Source of the DNA: Micropterix aruncella
Taxonomy: Eukaryota > Arthropoda > Insecta > Lepidoptera > Micropterigidae
Reading direction: 5' to 3'
Length of the DNA: 64,000 nt
NCBI GenBank assembly: GCA_944548615.1
Contig: OX155960.1
Coordinates: 13,513,887-13,577,886 of the forward strand
The translations under genes were made by a program, and so were the position numbers. Below the pieces are notes generated by a model. The model saw only the letters and a list, made by a program, of their open reading frames with translations. It did not search any database and was not told the DNA's origin. This document shows, piece by piece, positions 45,423-55,146 of this stretch. Numbering within the stretch: position 1 is the first letter of the stretch; each line of letters begins with the position of its first letter.

Positions 45423-48400
45423 TTCATGATGAACAAACAGCCGCCAAAAAACGGACCAGGACCACCGACGCCCCAAGGAAAAAGATAACGGATTCTGAAG
45501 CTTCTTTCCTCAAAGTGATACACCAAAATATGCAAGGTTTAAGAAATAAAACTCTGGACGCTAGCCTGGAACTGGAAAACCGAAAGGCAAACATATTTTG
45601 TGTTAGTGAATCGTGGTTTAATGAAAATGAACAAAATACTATTACTATATCTGGATTCACATTAGCGAGTTGTTTTACGAGAATCAACCATATTAGGGGC
45701 GGATCTGCCATATTTGTAAGATCAGGTGTATCATTTAAAGTTCGTGATGATATTTGCAAACTGTCTGTTGAAACGATAATAGAAATTAGTTGTGTACAAC
45801 TCCCTGAGTTCTCAGCTTACATTCTATGCTTCTATAGAAGCCCGCACGCAGATTTTCAAGCATTTATTAATATTTTAGAATCAGCATTAGATAAACTAGA
45901 CAGTACTTCTACCATAATATTATGTGGGGATTTTAATACTAACTTTGCTGAGAAATGTAATCAGGGCGATGCTTTAATGGATGTTTGTCTGTCTTATGAT
46001 CTGATCAAAACCATCAATTTCCAAACAAGGACAACAGCCAGCAGTAGTAAATGTATTGATAATATTTTCACTAACTCAGAAGATTTTTCCGTTACCACAG
46101 CTTACTGCGGACTGTCAGATCATAGCGGACAAATGATCACTCTAAAGTGTCACAATATTAAAAAAAATGCTGTACGCACTTATTATAATAGAAATGTAAC
46201 AAAAAAGAGCCTTGACGACTTTCAGGCAGCCATGATTAAAAATAATTTCGTCGTATCTACAGACAACTCACACCGAGCATACCATGACTTTTTAAAATGG
46301 TATCTGTCAGCGCTCGATAGCTCAATTCCTATGAGGCAGTCAACTCGAAAGCAATCAAAAAGTTTTAACGATTGGGCAACACCGGGAATTAAGATATCCA
46401 GAGCGCGGATGTTTCATTTAAATCAAATTCAAAAAGAAACAAATGACAGCTTTGTCCTTGATTATATTAAATTCTATAAAAAAACATACAAAAAAATTGT
46501 TTGGGTTGCCAAGCAAAAATACTTAAAAAATAGTATTGATAATTCTAATAACAAAATTAGGGCAGCCTGGAATATCATCAAGAAAGAATGTGGCCGCAGT
46601 ATGCCAGTAAATAACGGATTGCATCTCACAGTAGATGGTGAGCATATAGACGATGCGGGAACAGTCGCAGAACACTTTAATGATTATTTTGTTAATGTAC
46701 CTAGAAATTTAAGTAATTTAAATACAGCACACTGCACAGCTTCAAGCTTACTTTATAGCTACTGCAATAGAAACCCAATATCATTAGGGTTTTCTCCTAC
46801 CACTTCCGAGGAAATAGTCAAAGTTGCCAAAGATATAAAATGTAAAAATTCAACTGATCTGTGGAATATCTCCACAAAAATCCTTAAGAGTTCTGTCACT
46901 AGCATCGCAGACGAATTGTCGGTTATTTTTAATCATTGTTTGGAATATGGATTCTTTCCCACGGAATTGAAACTGGCAAAAGTGATACCCATTTACAAAA
47001 AGGGATGTTGTGACAACATGACTAATTATCGCCCTATATCGCTTTTGCCAGTTTTTAGCAAGATTCTTGAAAAAATTATTCTCACGAGATTGACCAATTT
47101 CTTTTCAGAAAATAATATTCTCAGCATTAAGCAATTTGGTTTCCAAAAAAATCTTTCAACCCAAGATGCCATTGCTAATCTCATAAAGAAAACACTACTA
47201 AGCCTTGACAATAGCAAAAGAACAGTTGGCATTTTCTGTGATCTCTCTAAGGCTTTTGATTGTGTAGAACATTCAGTTCTACTAGAGAAACTAGAACACT
47301 ACGTGATTAGGAATAGGGAACTAGCGCTCATACAGTCCTACTTACAAGGTCGTACCCAGATTACGCAAGTGGGAAGTAGCAAAAGTACCCCACAAAGTAT
47401 CTCCAAAGGTGTCCCTCAAGGCTCTATACTTGGCCCCTTTCTTTTTCTTGTTTATATAAACGACATCCCTGATTGCATTAGGTCAGTGGATGATGAGATT
47501 ATCCTATTCGCCGATGACACATCCCTTCTTTTTAGCGATAAAAATAGAGACGAGCTTGAAATAAGGATTAATGAAACGATAAATAGACTTGCTGTCTGGT
47601 TCCAAGTTAATAAACTCTCGTTGAATGTTTCAAAATCTAAAACAGTGTGTTTTTCTTTACGGCCGTCCGACTCTAATAATATAGCCTTATTCTTTGGAAC
47701 AGACGAATTGGAAAATGTCTCTTCTACTAAATTTCTAGGTTTGCAGATCGACCAAAAATTGCAATGGTCCGATCACTTAGAAGAGCTTAGTAAAAAGCTG
47801 TGTAGGGCTGTTTACGCAATAAAAAAGATTAGAAATTTATGCGGCTTTGAGGCTGCTAAATCTGTATATTTTGCTTATTTTCATTCTTTGATGACATATG
47901 GTCTAATGTTTTGGGGAATGGCAGCAAATTCGAAGAGGATTCTTATCCTTCAGAAAAGGGCTTTACGCAGTCTTTACAGAGCTTCTCCAAGAACTTCGTG
48001 TAAGCCGTTTTTCATCAAGTCGGGAATCATGACGATGTACTCGTGCTATATCCAACAAAATATTATGTTCGCTCGTAAGCACATATCGGATGTCCCGGCG
48101 AATAGCGATTTCCATCAACACAATACAAGAAATAAATTTGATCTACATCTAAATCGGCACAGGCTTAGTAAAGTGCGCAACAGTTTCCTTCATCAAAGCC
48201 TGTGTTATTATAACAAGGTCCCAACACATATCAGAAGTCTTGGAGAGAACCAATTTAAAAAAGTCTTATTTAATGGCCTAGTCAAGAATCCTGTATATGA
48301 CTTAAGAGATTTGGATAATGCTGAATTCTTATTCCAGAGCATCCTAATGTAAAATAACGGATAATTCATGATAATCAACTTTGCCAAAGAACGTAATTTT

Positions 48401-48767
48401 TATTTTTATTTTTATCGACGACGGCTGTATTGCTAGATTTGACAATTAACTTAAATTTAGATATTTTTAATATACCCTCATCTATTTTCTTGACCATCAT
48501 ATTATTGCCTTGATAATTATGACTACAGACATTGAGCTCTTTTTTTGATCAGCAATTCTGATTATTAGATTATTTTCTATTTATCAATGGTTTTCAAACC
48601 AATTATAATTTACTAAAATTAATTTATATTGCCACAACTATATAATGATAGTTAATATTCTTTAATTAATTACATTATTTAAAATTTTAGAGACAAAGAC
48701 GCATCCAAGTGTAGGAAAACCTACCTACTGGAGCAGAAATAAATTGAAATTGAAATTGAAATTGAAA
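45423..48767 (+). mobile_element. APE-type LINE insertion (about 3.35 kb) with TTGAAA tail
   Basis: TTATT at 45418-45422 and 48768-48772 flanks the insert, and the uninterrupted homologue at about 4570-4590 confirms the target. The element begins inside ORF2, just before the endonuclease, so it is 5' truncated and ORF1 is missing. The 3' UTR ends GACGCATCCAAGTGTAGG, CTACTGGAGCAGAAATAAA and four TTGAAA-like units. Two tail-only relatives are at 15631 and 24950. Confidence 0.85.
45425..48352 (+). CDS. LINE ORF2: APE endonuclease plus reverse transcriptase, 5' partial
   Basis: The enzyme would nick target DNA and reverse transcribe the element's RNA. The frame is open from the insertion junction (about 975 codons) and has no ATG before the nuclease, so no start is assigned. 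The APE domain shows VIHQNMQGLRNK, FCVSESWF (catalytic Glu), LCGDFN and LSDHSG. RT blocks follow: KVIPIYKKG, NYRPISLLPVFSKILEKI, GIFCDLSKAFDCV (motif A), GVPQGSILGPFLFLVYIND (motif B) and FADDTSLLF (catalytic Asp pair intact), then FLGLQIDQKLQW. The tail has HNTRNKFDLHLN, YYNKVPTHIRSLGENQF and ends AEFLFQSILM. No stop or frameshift is seen. It belongs to the Jockey/CR1 group; the exact clade is uncertain. Confidence 0.9.
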   Translation, partial: HDEQTAAKKRTRTTDAPRKKITDSEASFLKVIHQNMQGLRNKTLDASLELENRKANIFCVSESWFNENEQNTITISGFTLASCFTRINHIRGGSAIFVRSGVSFKVRDDICKLSVETIIEISCVQLPEFSAYILCFYRSPHADFQAFINILESALDKLDSTSTIILCGDFNTNFAEKCNQGDALMDVCLSYDLIKTINFQTRTTASSSKCIDNIFTNSEDFSVTTAYCGLSDHSGQMITLKCHNIKKNAVRTYYNRNVTKKSLDDFQAAMIKNNFVVSTDNSHRAYHDFLKWYLSALDSSIPMRQSTRKQSKSFNDWATPGIKISRARMFHLNQIQKETNDSFVLDYIKFYKKTYKKIVWVAKQKYLKNSIDNSNNKIRAAWNIIKKECGRSMPVNNGLHLTVDGEHIDDAGTVAEHFNDYFVNVPRNLSNLNTAHCTASSLLYSYCNRNPISLGFSPTTSEEIVKVAKDIKCKNSTDLWNISTKILKSSVTSIADELSVIFNHCLEYGFFPTELKLAKVIPIYKKGCCDNMTNYRPISLLPVFSKILEKIILTRLTNFFSENNILSIKQFGFQKNLSTQDAIANLIKKTLLSLDNSKRTVGIFCDLSKAFDCVEHSVLLEKLEHYVIRNRELALIQSYLQGRTQITQVGSSKSTPQSISKGVPQGSILGPFLFLVYINDIPDCIRSVDDEIILFADDTSLLFSDKNRDELEIRINETINRLAVWFQVNKLSLNVSKSKTVCFSLRPSDSNNIALFFGTDELENVSSTKFLGLQIDQKLQWSDHLEELSKKLCRAVYAIKKIRNLCGFEAAKSVYFAYFHSLMTYGLMFWGMAANSKRILILQKRALRSLYRASPRTSCKPFFIKSGIMTMYSCYIQQNIMFARKHISDVPANSDFHQHNTRNKFDLHLNRHRLSKVRNSFLHQSLCYYNKVPTHIRSLGENQFKKVLFNGLVKNPVYDLRDLDNAEFLFQSILM

Positions 48768-49121
48768 TTATTAGATTCTCTATCAACAGTAATATTTCGT
48801 TTTGCTTATTTACATACAAAAATATTTAGATATTAGCTCATAAAAACCAATAAATATCTTGATGATTTCTCGAAAATAAAATTGATGATGTTTGACAATG
48901 GAATTTTACCCGAAATATCTGCGAAATGACGCGCGAAATTTTTTTAGCGGCCGTCTATGTATGTATGCTAATAATAAGATATTTGGTATTGATTTTGGGA
49001 TGGCTTCGAATTAGAAAATAATATTACAGTGCCCTCCGGTAGCAAGCCCCCAATATTGGTCATTACGTAGTCAACGGTGTTCTGATGTGCAACCAAATTT
49101 GATCGTTACGTAGCCGAAGGG

Positions 49122-49835
49122 TAAAAAATCGTTTCTTTGGAGTTAAAATGTATATATCCGTCTTCATCTCGATGTTGTTTAGCGCGTTTAGAATACTTTC
49201 CCTCTGCCAGGAAAGTAAAATAAATGATCATGTTTCTCCTATCAGCGTGCTCACGTTTCGAAATCAGTTAGCCATTGTAAATATCGGTTTGCACGTAGCA
49301 CCGTCGCGGTGGCGTCACTTTATAAACTCTCATGCATGAACAGTTTAGACGAGGGAGCCAATTATTTAGGACTGCATACTTCAGACTAATATTATTGACA
49401 ATCTCGATGCAGACCTGTCCCCATGTAATCAGTAACTATCCCTTTGAGAAATGTTTAGAGTTTACTGAACGGTGAATATTGCTTTTCAGCGTTGGCTACC
49501 TGCGTATATGGCATGACGGGCGCTTCTGAAAGTAGGGTAGACAGGAGATAATAGAAACAAGGAGACAATTGAAACAGTAGATAGGGCAATTAGGAATGAT
49601 AATTATTACGACTTATTTTAGGATTTAGCAGTGGCAAATAACATAGAAAACCAAATTTCTTGAACTGAATAATTAGCGGTTAGGGTGCAGATGACAGCCA
49701 GCTTTGGCGCTAGGCTACTTCGCAATGTTGCCACTTTGTTAAAACCATAAAATGATAGTATTGACAGTGAAAGTATTGTGAACGCGCTTTAAAAAATCGA
49801 TGTGAAGACGGAAATATAATTTTTAACTCCCCATA
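49122..49835. other. Spacer, no gene
   Basis: It contains a copy of GTATATATCCGTCTTCATCT (also at 38137) and GTGAACGCGCTTTAAAA (compare 35950). No credible frame. Confidence 0.4.
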
Positions 49836-49900
49836 GTAGCCTACCTTAGTACAGGCGAAGCCTAGTTAGAATGGCTTTGTAATTAAAATAAATGTACCTT

Positions 49901-50518
49901 ATAAAATCGAAGACTATCGCGGTTGTTTGACATTATAAATAGGATAGAAAACGTTTGACACGATTGACATTATAAATACGTTGGACAAACGAAACGGCCC
50001 ATAGCCACGCGACTGACAGAACACATCAAAGCTGTTAAAAACGTTCAGCGAGAAAAATCGGCGATCTGCGAACATATATTGGATAGCGGAAGTAACCACT
50101 GGATGCAGTTTCAAAATCCCATTGTTCTATCCAAGGAACAATTCTACTTTCCTCGCATGATCCGGGAAGCCATTGAAATAAGAAGAACTCCGAACTTCAA
50201 TAGAGACGACGACGGCTACAAACTCCATTCTACGTGGAACCCTCTTCTTAAAATGTTCCCGCCGCCGAACGCCGAACGCAAAGACGTAAAACAGGACACA
50301 GTGAGTGTTGTGTGCAAGACGGATTTTCAAAATTCCCGCGCTCCGAGCCCGGCCCCCCACCACCGTTATAACCTACGCAGTGGCGGCAGCGGTTTGCGGC
50401 CTACCCGCAAAACACGGACTGATAGCTCTTCAGTCTACCCTAGACAACGGTGGCTGCAACGTCACCGAAACGTCGGGTCCTACAAATTTCACGCGGTAAA
50501 TTCGTTTTCTATCCTATT
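49901..50518 (+). mobile_element. Penelope-like element, 5'-truncated, with 12-bp target duplication
   Basis: Flanked by TAAATGTACCTT at 49889-49900 and 50519-50530. It begins ATAAAATCGAAGACTATCG with an inverted copy of its own 3' end (ATAAATAGGATAGAAAACG) and ends GTTTTCTATCCTATTT. This matches the partly inverted terminal repeats known for Penelope elements. Only the endonuclease region is retained; the RT is missing. The 2.4-kb insert consists of the same two ends. Confidence 0.8.
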
Positions 50519-50543
50519 TAAATGTACCTTTTTATTCAATTAA
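49963..50543 (+). pseudogene. GIY-YIG endonuclease region of a Penelope-like protein
   Basis: The frame reads KYVGQTKRPIATRLTEHIKA (the YIG half of GIY-YIG with the conserved Arg and His-Ile region), KSAICEHILDSGSNHWMQF and REAIEIRRTPNFNRDDDGYK followed by LHSTWNP. This order is diagnostic of the C-terminal GIY-YIG nuclease of Penelope elements. The GIY half and the RT are lost upstream. After FPPPNAER the frame becomes low in similarity and runs into the terminal repeat. A methionine at 50079 is internal to the domain. Confidence 0.8.
50436..50478 (+). ncRNA. Degenerate hammerhead-ribozyme-like motif
   Basis: ACCC (50437-50440) can pair with GGGT (50475-50478), and GGTG (50449-50452) with CACC (50463-50466). 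Between them lie GAAAC (50467-50471) and GTC (50472-50474), matching the 3' core and cleavage triplet of a hammerhead. The 5' core, which should read CTGANGA, is TAGACAA here, so activity is unlikely. Hammerheads are known in Penelope terminal repeats. A similar arrangement sits in the 2.45-kb insert. Confidence 0.4.
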
Positions 50544-50569
50544 GAAATTTGAATTTGAATAGACGATTA

Positions 50570-50790
50570 GGTGCATTTTCAAACTAAAGTCTGTCTGTGA
50601 GTCTGTGTGTGACTGTGTGTTTGCCTGTGTGTATGTATTCCACCACGATAGCGCTTAACCGCCTCACCCGATTGAGCTGAAATTTGAAATGCAGGCTCAC
50701 TCAGAGTTAAACAAATTGTAGTTGAAATCGGGCCACCAGAGTGCTTGCTAGTCATACATCAATCTCGAATGAAATTCGATACACAGATGT
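50570..50790 (-). repeat. Microsatellite-bearing dispersed repeat, minus copy
   Basis: GTCTGTGTGTGACTGTGTGT, TATGTATTCCACCACGATAG and CGATTGAGCTGAAATTTGAA follow the family order. Confidence 0.65.
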
Positions 50791-51245
50791 TTTGTTGAAC
50801 CGAAATCACGTTGTATTTTTTTTGTTGGAATATCTCGTAGTTTTGGAAAATACTATTTTAATACCACGGAAAATACTACGAATTGATGGTTCCGCCATTT
50901 GGCGACCGGTACCACACAGGCACCAGGAACCGCCGTCCTTAAAAATAATAGTTAAAGAGGTTTTACTTGAAACAGCCCATATTCGTTTTGTATTTTATAT
51001 TATTTTGCAGACGACAGATTAACCAACGATGTGCATTTAATCAAGTACTTTAAATGCGGTGCTTAAATCTATAAGAAAATACCGACCTCCGTACGACAGG
51101 ATAGGGCGAACGGGAGAAACGAAAGGGGAGGCGTGGGAGGGAGGATCTTGTGCTAGCTTTCAGACAGACGCTAAGTGTGGGTGGACAGCTGATAACTGTC
51201 AACATGGGTTATGCGAAAGCGTTAACAATAATTGTTTACGATTCG
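50791..51245. other. No gene recognised
   Basis: Frames of 93 and 85 codons at 50741-51316 lack recognisable domains. Confidence 0.4.
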
Positions 51246-51249
51246 TTTA

Positions 51250-52867
51250 TTATTATCATCATTTGAATTCTTCTTCCTCGAGTTCCACTCCTATCAAAGG
51301 TTGGACAACATTATAGCTATCTACTTTAGAGGCTGCTGTTCTGAACAGCGAGGCGGTACTGCATCCAAACCAGTCCCGAAGGTTACATATCCACTAATAC
51401 CGCCTCTTCTCCCTTCCCATCGATCTTGCCTTGAATAATGGGCTGGAGCAATTTGTATTTGCCATTCCTCATAACGCGACCGAAGTACGACATCTTCTTG
51501 TGTTTGATGGTGTACTGAACCGACTTAAAAAGAAGTTCCATCTTCTTTCTAAGTCGGTTCAGTTCTTTTATATTAGTGATTCGGTCATGCCATGAGATTT
51601 TCAAAGGTACGGCGTTATATCCTCATTTTTTTTCATTTTCTTACTCCAACGAGGTGGATGGAGACAGAAGCCAATCCATCCACCACCCGAGCAGCTATAA
51701 CGACTATAGTCGTCTTTTCTGCCCGAGCTTAATTGTATATCCAATGATCAGAGGCTTCTATCCCCATCCAATCCCCCAAGGAGTCATTTATTTATGCGTT
51801 TCGTAATTACATTTTTTTTTTACATTTTACATTTACATACACATACATGTATTTACATGACATTTCATTACATAGTTAAATTACGTATTATATAAAATAA
51901 AATTCAAAATAATAAAAAAATAATATAATAATAAAAAGAAAAGAAAAAAAATACATTCATATTTCGGCAGGTGGTAGTGCATAAGTTATAATTTAAGCAG
52001 CATTCGCAAACAGCAGCAAGAAGGGAGTGCGGACAGAACGAGCTTGGTACGGTGGCACGGACACACCCGTTAGAGAGAGAAACAATACAAACACAGTTTA
52101 ATTTCAAGCTGCACCGGCGTTTAAAACCGGCACAGCGCGGAGGGCAGCATGTATTTCACGGGGGGAGTGCCCTGAGATCTCAGTTCTTCTAGCCGCGACG
52201 CCCAGTGCGCTACGAAGATACGAAATGCCGCAAAGCACTCCTTGCTACTGACTAGGTCAGTATACCAAATGGGATATCCACTTATGTGGTCACACATCGC
52301 GTCCAGCAGTTCTTCCCTGGCGTACGACAGTAACAAGCACGACCATAGTATATGCTCTGCAGTCTGATGACCACCACCACACACACACCAAGGATCATCG
52401 GCGAGCGAGCGAGCGTTATATCCACATTTGGAAACCCTCCAACCTCTTCGTCGTGTTTTGTGTGAGAGTCCATGCTTTTACGTCATATAATAGAACAGAG
52501 AAAATGTAGCAGCGGGTTATACGCAGCCTTAGGTCTAGACTAAGATCTCTATCACATAATTTCTTGCTCATTATGAAAAAAGTAGAGCGAGCCATTTCAA
52601 TGCGGACGTTTATTTCTTGAGCATGGTCCCCATTCTCATTCATCCAAATTCCCAAATACTTGAACTTACTGACCTTTTGCACCGACTCCGTGCTTATATA
52701 GAGCTTGGAGTTAGGTTGTTGCGGCTTCTTAGAGATCAGTAAGTACTTGGTTTATGCGACATTGATGCTGAGGCCCACATCTTTACTTGCTTCGTTAACA
52801 TTATCAAGAAGTTCGTGTAGTGATGCCAAACTCTCATAGATCAGTGCCATGTTATCAGCCTTGACAG
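51250..52867 (-). pseudogene. RTE-like LINE reverse transcriptase remnant, split by another LINE
   Basis: The minus strand from 52867 reads ADNMALIYESLASLHELLD (motif C region, YADD replaced by ADN), a stop, then VSKFKYLGIWMNENGDHAQE, SLDLRLRITRCYIFSVLLYD and AWTLTQNTTKRLEGFQMWI to about 52420. After the inserted 51623-52414 block it continues KISWHDRITNI, KKMSYFGRVMRNGKYKLLQP and, beyond a frame break, ALFRAAASKVDIAIMLSNL to about 51290. An ATGATGATAATAATAAAC tail follows, of the RTE kind. The EI..RI..A and C...VLLYG-type blocks are characteristic of these endonuclease-RT proteins. Multiple breaks make it dead. Confidence 0.7.
51623..52414 (-). mobile_element. R1-like LINE 3' part inserted in the RTE-like LINE
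   Basis: GTTATATCC at 51614-51622 and 52415-52423 (GGATATAAC on the minus strand) flanks a 792-bp insert. The minus frame (about 52414-52121) has CVCGGGHQTAEHILWSCLLL, a C-x-C...H-x4-C knuckle typical of the R1/I group, and ends MLPSALCRF. A long 3' UTR follows to an A-rich tail (AAAATGAAAAAAAATGA on minus) at 51623-51640. It is the youngest layer in this nest. Confidence 0.7.
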
Positions 52868-53520
52868 CTTATTTGTTAGAGCCGATTCTATTTTGTGCAC
52901 CACCATGTGTAGTGCCGACTCTGTTGATTTGCCTTTTGCGTAGGCGTGTTGTTGTGGGTGTAGTTGTTTATTTCTTAGTGCTCCATCCCTTAGGTGACGG
53001 TACATCAGTCTTTCTAACGTCTTTAGTAAGAAAGACGTTAGGTTGATGGGTCTGAAGGATTTGGCGTGTGAGTAATCTTCCTTTCCCGGTTTCGGTAGGA
53101 AGACTACTTTCGCCTCTCTCCATGCCTTTGGAATGTATTTGAAGGCTATACTATGCAGGCCCTATAGATTGGTAGTAGGTATTTTGTTGCATGGTTTGGT
53201 TGCCATTGTAGTAATTATGGGAAAATGCCATCCAGCCCTGCGGATTTGAAGGGTTTGAAGCTTTTCGGGGCCCATTTTATCTTGTCCGCAGTTACTATCT
53301 TGGGTTGTTGGTGCGCTGTAGTTTTCGTCTGGAATAAAATACAAAATCTGGAAAATACAGCCTTGTCGCACCCCTCATTGAATTGTGGATATAATAGTAT
53401 TTGGAACGCTGGTACAGATCGTATAGCATGTCCGTCGTGATTTTTTTCGGCGTGTCGCAGTGCAAATGTTGCCAAGTAAGAGAAGACGGTTTCGGAGATT
53501 CCCCTAGGCGACATCAATTT
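52868..53520 (-). pseudogene. R1-like LINE reverse transcriptase N-terminal part
   Basis: Minus-strand frames read WAPKSFKPFKSAGLDGIFPI (pre-RT block), then, in another frame, AFKYIPKAWREAKVVFLPKP, SFRPINLTSFLLKTLERLMY, and QQHAYAKGKSTESALHMVVH, ending ALTNK at about 52868. These are RT blocks 0-2 of the R1-like type. Motifs A-C are absent because the RTE-like sequence starts immediately after. It may be the same element as, or a different copy from, the R1-like 3' part. Confidence 0.65.
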
Positions 53521-53689
53521 GCGGCCCGTCGCCAGGCTCTAATGACGTCTGTTGCCCTGGGATGAAGCGGAGACAGGGTCGCCAAAGGACGGGCCTAAAT
53601 CTCAATACCGTCTAAGCAACCGCGCACAGTAGGTTATATCCTGAAAAGCAGGAAAGAAGAAAAGTTAATGTTGCGTTGCGGACATTTGG
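53521..53689. other. Spacer
   Basis: Short GC-balanced stretch without features. Confidence 0.4.
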
Positions 53690-53950
53690 AGATGTCGACT
53701 ACAACGGGCGAGCACGTCACTCCAGGAACTTTTAACGATAAAGATCGTACTGTCTCTTGTGGGATGAGCATAGTAGACTTTGGGACGATACAAATCTACC
53801 GTCCAGAAAAGACACGAACCCGCCAGAGTATAACGCTTTACGGCAAGGCACTAGGAATTTAACCCTGTGGGCCACCTCGCTCCCTGGCTACCAGTTTTGG
53901 TAGAATATCTCCGTCTGGAATTAACCTTCAGGATAACTCCGTTTCTATTA
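53690..53950 (+). repeat. R670 5' fragment
   Basis: GATGTCGACTACAACGGGCG, GTCACTCCAGGAACTTTTAA and CTACCAGTTTTGGTAGAATA follow R670 order, and the copy breaks off after CTTCAGGATAACTCCGT. Confidence 0.7.
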
Positions 53951-54829
53951 GAGGTTCATACATTTTTGAGATGAAAGATTTGACCCACTGTGCTTCGTCG
54001 AAAAATAAGGAGAAATATGGACGACGAACGTGCGACGAAACACGATGTGGGACAGTGCGGGATTAGTACAATTTTGTAGGCTAATGAGGTCCTCAATTTT
54101 TAAAATAGCAGCGCAATTTAAAGTTATTTAAACAAAGAAGCTTTACCTGTGGTTACATCTGCGTCAATGTCCTATATTACTATTATATATTATTTATAAC
54201 TACGACTATTTTTAACTGCTGTTATTTTTTGTATTTATTTAAACCTTTTTAATTAGGGTTTGAATTTTTCATCGCTATAATCTTATTTTTATTCATTTTA
54301 AATAATATAATAAATAAAAAGGCTCTTGGCGATTTAATTTTTTTAAATGCATTTACATTAATTCCGCCCAAACACAAGCTTTTCATAGTTATTCGACATC
54401 GGAAACTAAACACCATTTTATAATTGAGTTTAATTTCTTGCTGCAGATTAAGTAATTTACTTGCCTAATATTTTATTTATTAATTTTAATAGTCAAATGT
54501 AATAATATTTGCGAATTGCTTTAAAAAAATTAATTAAATGAAATTAAAAGTCCTGAAGTATTTTTTTAAAAACTGAATAAAAGTAAGTATGCCCTTTATC
54601 TTTTAATTTAGTTGTTTTAAAAACGAAATCGACAGCTTTATAAAGTATGCTTATCTATGACATTTCAATAAATACAAGTAACATTTTGTAAAATCGTACT
54701 AGATATCTATTATAATAAATAATTATAATAAAAAAAATAATTTACTTTAAATAAAAAAGGCGAGCTTGCGGCATTATCCATTAGCTAACCTATAGCCTAA
54801 GTTTATAACATATTTATTACGTTGGCTAC
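53951..54829. other. AT-rich spacer, no gene
   Basis: Long AT-rich stretch. On the minus strand GCCGCAAGCTCGCCTTTTTT near 54770 could be the true 3' end of the LINE that lies beyond the pogo element (58422-61195). That link is inference. Confidence 0.4.
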
Positions 54830-54895
54830 GCGAAAGAACAATAAAAATTAAAGTGATAAAAAAGAAACAAAGAGAAAATTAGAAAGAAACAGGTA

Positions 54896-54918
54896 CCGTC
54901 GATAGTGGCAACTTTGCC
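54896..54918 (+). repeat. Left terminal inverted repeat of the pogo element
   Basis: Starts CCGTCGATAG directly after TA, ends in TTTGCC. A second near-copy of its inner part (CAACTTTGCCC) follows at 54927-54937. Confidence 0.9.
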
Positions 54919-55146
54919 AAAGCTGTCAACTTTGCCCGAAGGGATCGAACAATGAAAAAAATTGTATAACTCTGTAGTCACTGTATTATAATAATAGAAG
55001 TCATGTCTATGGTGAAGGTTATTAGAGTGTTGGTACAACTGTCTGGGTGTTTTGCGGCTAACTTCATATCGAAGCCAGTTCAAAGCCGGCTTGTGTCAGT
55101 GAAATTTTCTTGTCATAGTGCACGCTGTCAAAACTTTTAACGTAGC

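Larger units (their letters stand above)
45088..49121. mobile_element. Element B: inverted copy of element A, split by a LINE
   Basis: The left half (45088-45422) matches 4867-4580 and the right half (48768-49121) matches 4575-4224, both inverted. Ends are CCTTCGAGTAACGG and TTACGTAGCCGAAGG. Without the LINE the element is about 690 bp. It encodes no protein. Confidence 0.7.
49838..50565 (+). repeat. LINE 3' end split by a Penelope-like insertion
   Basis: The left part (49838-49900: CCTACCTTAGTACAGGCGAA) and right part (50519-50565, tail GAAATTTGAATTTGAAT) form one 3' end like that at 88-197. The 12-bp TAAATGTACCTT is duplicated at the insertion. Confidence 0.75.

Noticed and set aside
45424..45759. 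111-codon minus frame and the 47026-47232 minus frame
   Set aside because: Antisense to the APE-RT frame, with no domain of their own.
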